9,036 nucleotides of DNA from Candidatus Poribacteria bacterium. Its GTDB lineage: Bacteria > Poribacteria > WGA-4E > B28-G17. The stretch is taken from positions 1 to 9,036 of the forward strand of contig QNBQ01000043.1 in the NCBI GenBank assembly GCA_003645735.1. Direction: 5' to 3'. The notes beneath the pieces were generated by a model that worked only from the letters and a program-made list of their open reading frames with translations, searched no databases and was not told the DNA's origin. Below, one piece after another: positions 6,430 through 9,036 of the stretch (its first letter is position 1; every line of letters begins with the position of its first letter). The position numbers and the translations under genes are program-made.

Positions 6430-7454
6430 GAACGGGGACATGTGTCATACTGACCGTCGATGCCGAAAGCGGATTTTTCGGGGATAAAGTCATCCCCCCT
6501 TCCAAGATGATCCACGGGGAGGTCGAAGGAGAGCGGTTCGGCTTCGCTAGGATCATGGACGTCTGCGAAAGCCGCGGCTTTAAAGCCACCTTCTTTCTGG
6601 ACGTCTTGGAACAGAGGTGGTTTGGGGATGAGATAAGGCTTATAGCGTTGTCCATACATCGGAGAGGACATGACGTTCAGCTACACACCCACCCGATATG
6701 GGCATACGGCAGGTGGAAGATGACGGATTTCACCTTTGAAGAGCAGGCGAGGATTATCGAGGAGGGGTGCGAGGTGATAAGATCGTGGCTTGGGAGGTGT
6801 CCCGTGGCGGATAGGGCCGGATCGTTCGCGGCCGACCGAAACACGTTGAAGGCGCTCAGGGAAAACGGAATTCTCATCGATAGCTCCCTGTGTCATGGAT
6901 ACCGCGGCTGTAAGCTCAGTTCCTTGTTTCCGAGCAAAAATCGCATGGGGTTTTCCGAGGGTGTGATCGAGATCCCGGCGACTGTCTTCACGGAGCTGAA
7001 GCTCGGACCTTACAAGAGATATAGATGCCTGGATATAAACGCATGCTCATTGAAGGAGCTGATCAAAGTTGTGAAGCTCGCCGAAAAAGGGGGGTTAAGG
7101 TTCGTGGTCGTCTGCCTTCACAGCTTCAGCTTTCTGCGATGGGATAAAGGAATGAACCGTTTCCTCCCGAATGGGGGTGAGCTGAGGAAGTTCGAAAGGT
7201 TCCTGGGTTTCCTACGAGAGGAGGACGTCGAAGTCATAACCATGGAGGAATGTTCACGCCGTTTGAGGGATGAATCCGTTTCCCGGATGGGGGTGGACCG
7301 TGTTCCCCATACGGGATACCTCCGGACGCTTATGAGGGCGTTTAAACACTTCAACAGAAGTTGGAAAAACCGGATCTTCGCGGTATCATCCGCGGCGGCC
7401 TTCCTCTCGCTTATCGCTCTGGTCATCAAAGCGATCCTGGCATATGTGAGATAG
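6426..7454 (+). CDS. Polysaccharide deacetylase-like protein with C-terminal membrane anchor
   Basis: A 342-residue NodB-fold protein from a different subgroup than the deacetylase at 1645. Motif 1 is LTVDAES (9-15), a T-x-D-x-E form. Motif 2 is VQLHTHP (84-90), with the metal histidines as H-x-H. Motif 3 is RAGSFAADR (130-138), retaining the arginine. The late histidine motif is VCLHSFSF (229-236). Between them lies KATFFLDV (53-60), a standard NodB strand. Residues about 300-316 are rich in Arg/Lys (FKHFNRSWKNR), followed by one hydrophobic helix (about 317-340) that ends the protein. There is no N-terminal signal peptide, so the positive-inside rule suggests a tail anchor with the catalytic domain in the cytoplasm. 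It may deacetylate a lipid-linked sugar before export (inference). It overlaps the preceding GT4 gene by 4 bases, and a 10-base gap follows. Deacetylase activity itself is not proven by sequence. Confidence 0.87.
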   Translation: MRTGTCVILTVDAESGFFGDKVIPPSKMIHGEVEGERFGFARIMDVCESRGFKATFFLDVLEQRWFGDEIRLIALSIHRRGHDVQLHTHPIWAYGRWKMTDFTFEEQARIIEEGCEVIRSWLGRCPVADRAGSFAADRNTLKALRENGILIDSSLCHGYRGCKLSSLFPSKNRMGFSEGVIEIPATVFTELKLGPYKRYRCLDINACSLKELIKVVKLAEKGGLRFVVVCLHSFSFLRWDKGMNRFLPNGGELRKFERFLGFLREEDVEVITMEECSRRLRDESVSRMGVDRVPHTGYLRTLMRAFKHFNRSWKNRIFAVSSAAAFLSLIALVIKAILAYVR

Positions 7455-7464
7455 GGGCGCTTCC

Positions 7465-8682
7465 ATGAGAGCCTTAACTATTGCGACCCTGTTTCCGAAC
7501 AACATGCAGCCGGTTCATGGGCTGTTCGTCAAGGAGCGGATCAAAGCGCTATCTGAGCTGTGCGAGCTGAGGGTTATAGCCCCTATCCCGTTCACCCCTC
7601 CCGTGGGGGGATCGAAGCTTCCCGGGAGATATCGCCTTTACCCTCATGTCAAGAGGAGGGAGGAGCTTGAAGGGTTGACGGTGGAGCACCCACGGTTCCT
7701 CACAATTCCGAAGGTTTTTAAGTCGTTGGACGGTTTCCTCTTCTTCGCCTCCCTTCTCCCGGAGGTGGTCAGGATCGCCGACGTCTTCCCCTTCGACATC
7801 ATAGACGTCCACATAGCATATCCCGAGGGCTTCGGGGCTATGTTGTTGGCCAAATTCCTTAAAAAGCCGGTGGCTCTAACCGTTAGGGGACATGACCTCA
7901 ACGATTTCCCCAGGAAACGATTGAAAAAGCTGATGATCGCTTACACTTTAAGGGGTGTCGATAGGGTGATCGCCGTCTGCGATGATCTGAGGGAGAAAGC
8001 GGTTAAGTTAGGAGCGCCGGAGGGTAAGGCCGTTACCATACCGAACGGGGTCGACACAGCGAAGTTTCACCCCATAGATAAGATCGAAGCCAGGAAAGAG
8101 CTGGGATTACCCGTCCGGGGGACTGTGATCCTATCGGTGGGGCATCTTCAGAAGTTAAAAGGCTTTCATCATCTCATCGATGCTGCAGCGCTGTTAAGGG
8201 AGACCGTGAGGGATGTCCTCCTTATCATCGTGGGAGGAGAGCTGCACGGGGATAAAAGCTTCAGACCTCAACTGGAGAGGCGGGTGAGGAAGCTGGGGTT
8301 GGAAAGGCATGTGAAGCTGGTCGGGGCCAAGCCCCATCATGAGCTGTTCAAATGGTATAGCGCCGCCGATCTGTTCTGTCTGGCGAGCTCCTCGGAGGGG
8401 TGGCCGAACGTGATCTTCGAGGCGCTGGCGTGCGGGAGACCCGTCATCGCCACGCGCGTGGGGGGGATCCCGGAGATCATCCGCTCCGAAGAACACGGTA
8501 TATTGGTCGAACGCCCCGATGGCCCGTATTTTGCGAGAGCTATTTTAAATGCCTTGGAGAGGGAGTGGGAGGAGGAGAGGATGATAGAGTATGCCCGTGA
8601 AAACGGGTGGGGAAAGGTGGCCGAGAGGGTATACAGGGAGTTCGATGAAATTTTAAACGGCTATGGAGCCTCGAGGAGGTGA
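7465..8682 (+). CDS. GT4 family glycosyltransferase
   Basis: A complete 405-residue retaining GT-B enzyme. The N-terminal domain opens with the ATLFPNNMQPVHGLFVKERI pattern (7-26), typical of exopolysaccharide GT4 enzymes. It continues through DVHIAYPEGFGA (114-125), where a histidine often contacts the acceptor or donor, and LTVRGHDLND (138-147). The donor domain has IPNGVDTAKFHP (192-203), SVGHLQKLKGFHHLIDA (224-240), IIVGGELHGD (254-263) and a canonical E-x7-E, EGWPNVIFE (E321, E329), followed by GRPVIATRVGGIPE. The last 50 residues form the usual C-terminal helix. No membrane segment is apparent. It starts 10 bases after the deacetylase stop with a weak Shine-Dalgarno (GGGG at 7454-7457). 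Its last codons hold the ribosome-binding site of the next gene. It would add one sugar to the glycan; donor unknown. Confidence 0.95.
   Translation: MRALTIATLFPNNMQPVHGLFVKERIKALSELCELRVIAPIPFTPPVGGSKLPGRYRLYPHVKRREELEGLTVEHPRFLTIPKVFKSLDGFLFFASLLPEVVRIADVFPFDIIDVHIAYPEGFGAMLLAKFLKKPVALTVRGHDLNDFPRKRLKKLMIAYTLRGVDRVIAVCDDLREKAVKLGAPEGKAVTIPNGVDTAKFHPIDKIEARKELGLPVRGTVILSVGHLQKLKGFHHLIDAAALLRETVRDVLLIIVGGELHGDKSFRPQLERRVRKLGLERHVKLVGAKPHHELFKWYSAADLFCLASSSEGWPNVIFEALACGRPVIATRVGGIPEIIRSEEHGILVERPDGPYFARAILNALEREWEEERMIEYARENGWGKVAERVYREFDEILNGYGASRR
8674..8682 (+). promoter_or_regulatory. Strong Shine-Dalgarno for the beta-helix gene
   Basis: AGGAGGTGA, a long match to the 16S anti-Shine-Dalgarno that includes the upstream TGA stop, lies 6 bases before ATG 8689. 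It suggests efficient translation of the exported protein. Confidence 0.8.
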
Positions 8683-8688
8683 ATACGC

Positions 8689-9036
8689 ATGAGGATCAAA
8701 GCTTCGATGATCGTCATCGCATTTATACTGAACGGGATCTGTCTCGCGGGGGTTTATTACGTAGCACCTGACGGAAGCGATCTGACAGGGGATGGAAGCG
8801 AGGGGAACCCCTGGGCTACCATAAGCAAGGCCATAAGGAGCGTCCCCGACGGGAGCGTGATAAAGGTCAGGCCCGGCGAGTATTTCGGCAGGGTTCACCT
8901 GGGCAGGGCTTTTGAAAAAGGGGTGATAGTTGAGTCCGAGGTGCCGTATCAAGCCGTTTTGAGGAACAACGGGATCGTGGTGGCTGTCTACGGCGGTGCG
9001 AACATAACCTTCAGGGGGTTTGATGTGGCCCACAGC
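8689..9036 (+). CDS. Exported DUF1565-like, probable parallel beta-helix protein (N-terminal part, 3' end outside window)
   Basis: This frame is open to the window edge and gives the first 116 residues. Residues 2-4 carry basic charges (RIK) and are followed by a hydrophobic stretch (about 7-20). Signal peptidase I cleavage is plausible after CLA at 18-20. The cysteine at 18 lacks a proper lipobox (N-G-I-C), so a lipoprotein is unlikely. The mature start, YYVAPDGSDLTGDGSEGNPW (23-42), then ATISKAI and VIKVRPGEYF, matches the DUF1565 / right-handed beta-helix entry pattern seen in pectate-lyase-like folds. GGANITFRGFDV near the edge looks like a beta-helix coil. Such proteins include polysaccharide lyases, epimerases, and glycan-binding or adhesion repeats; the part visible here cannot separate these. 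It follows the GT4 gene by 6 bases with a strong Shine-Dalgarno, so it is probably co-expressed with the cluster and may act on or bind the exported glycan. Confidence 0.85.
   Translation, partial: MRIKASMIVIAFILNGICLAGVYYVAPDGSDLTGDGSEGNPWATISKAIRSVPDGSVIKVRPGEYFGRVHLGRAFEKGVIVESEVPYQAVLRNNGIVVAVYGGANITFRGFDVAHS

Noticed and set aside
6162..6671. Open frame on the - strand (169 codons)
   Set aside because: It spans the junction of two well-supported + strand genes and shows no family motifs.

Overview
This window is a compact, single-strand stretch of a bacterial surface-glycan (extracellular or lipid-linked polysaccharide) biosynthesis cluster. Eleven reading frames all run on the + strand. 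Intergenic gaps are at most 22 bases and several junctions overlap (ATGA or longer), so the window looks like the middle of one long polycistronic operon. No stretch over 300 bases lacks a gene. I see no tRNA, rRNA, CRISPR array, insertion sequence, internal promoter or intrinsic terminator. The first gene starts before the window and the last runs past its end.

Layout: (1) C-terminal half of a GT4 glycosyltransferase (to 664). (2) A zinc-ribbon plus SAM-methyltransferase fusion (654-1643). (3) A NodB-type polysaccharide deacetylase (1645-2442). (4) A membrane GT2 glycosyltransferase (2447-3577). (5) A SAM methyltransferase (3600-4265). (6) A tiny Trm112-like zinc-ribbon protein (4262-4501). 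(7) Another SAM methyltransferase (4508-5212), in the same frame as (6) and separated from it by one TAG codon. (8) A second GT4 enzyme (5209-6429). (9) A second, different NodB-type deacetylase with a C-terminal membrane anchor (6426-7454). (10) A third GT4 enzyme (7465-8682). (11) The start of a secreted DUF1565-like, probable parallel beta-helix protein (8689 onward).

How they may work together (inference): the three GT4 enzymes and the GT2 enzyme would assemble an oligosaccharide. The methyltransferases would O-methylate sugars or supply methyl caps, and the two deacetylases would remove N- or O-acetyl groups. Neither deacetylase has a visible signal peptide, and one is tail-anchored, which suggests deacetylation on the cytoplasmic side, perhaps of a lipid-linked intermediate. 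The exported beta-helix protein could bind, cleave or epimerise the glycan outside. No flippase, polymerase, initiating phosphoglycosyltransferase or nucleotide-sugar gene is inside the window, so the sugar identity cannot be read from it.

Organism: strong GGAGG Shine-Dalgarno sites, moderately high GC by eye, frequent AGG/AGA arginine and ATA isoleucine codons, and a DUF1565-like beta-helix gene suggest a bacterium, perhaps from an uncultivated candidate phylum (Poribacteria-like genomes have this flavour) or a thermophile-leaning lineage. This assignment is weak. The most unusual point is the in-frame amber codon at 4499-4501. It splits what looks like a counterpart of the intact zinc-ribbon/methyltransferase fusion found earlier in the same operon.
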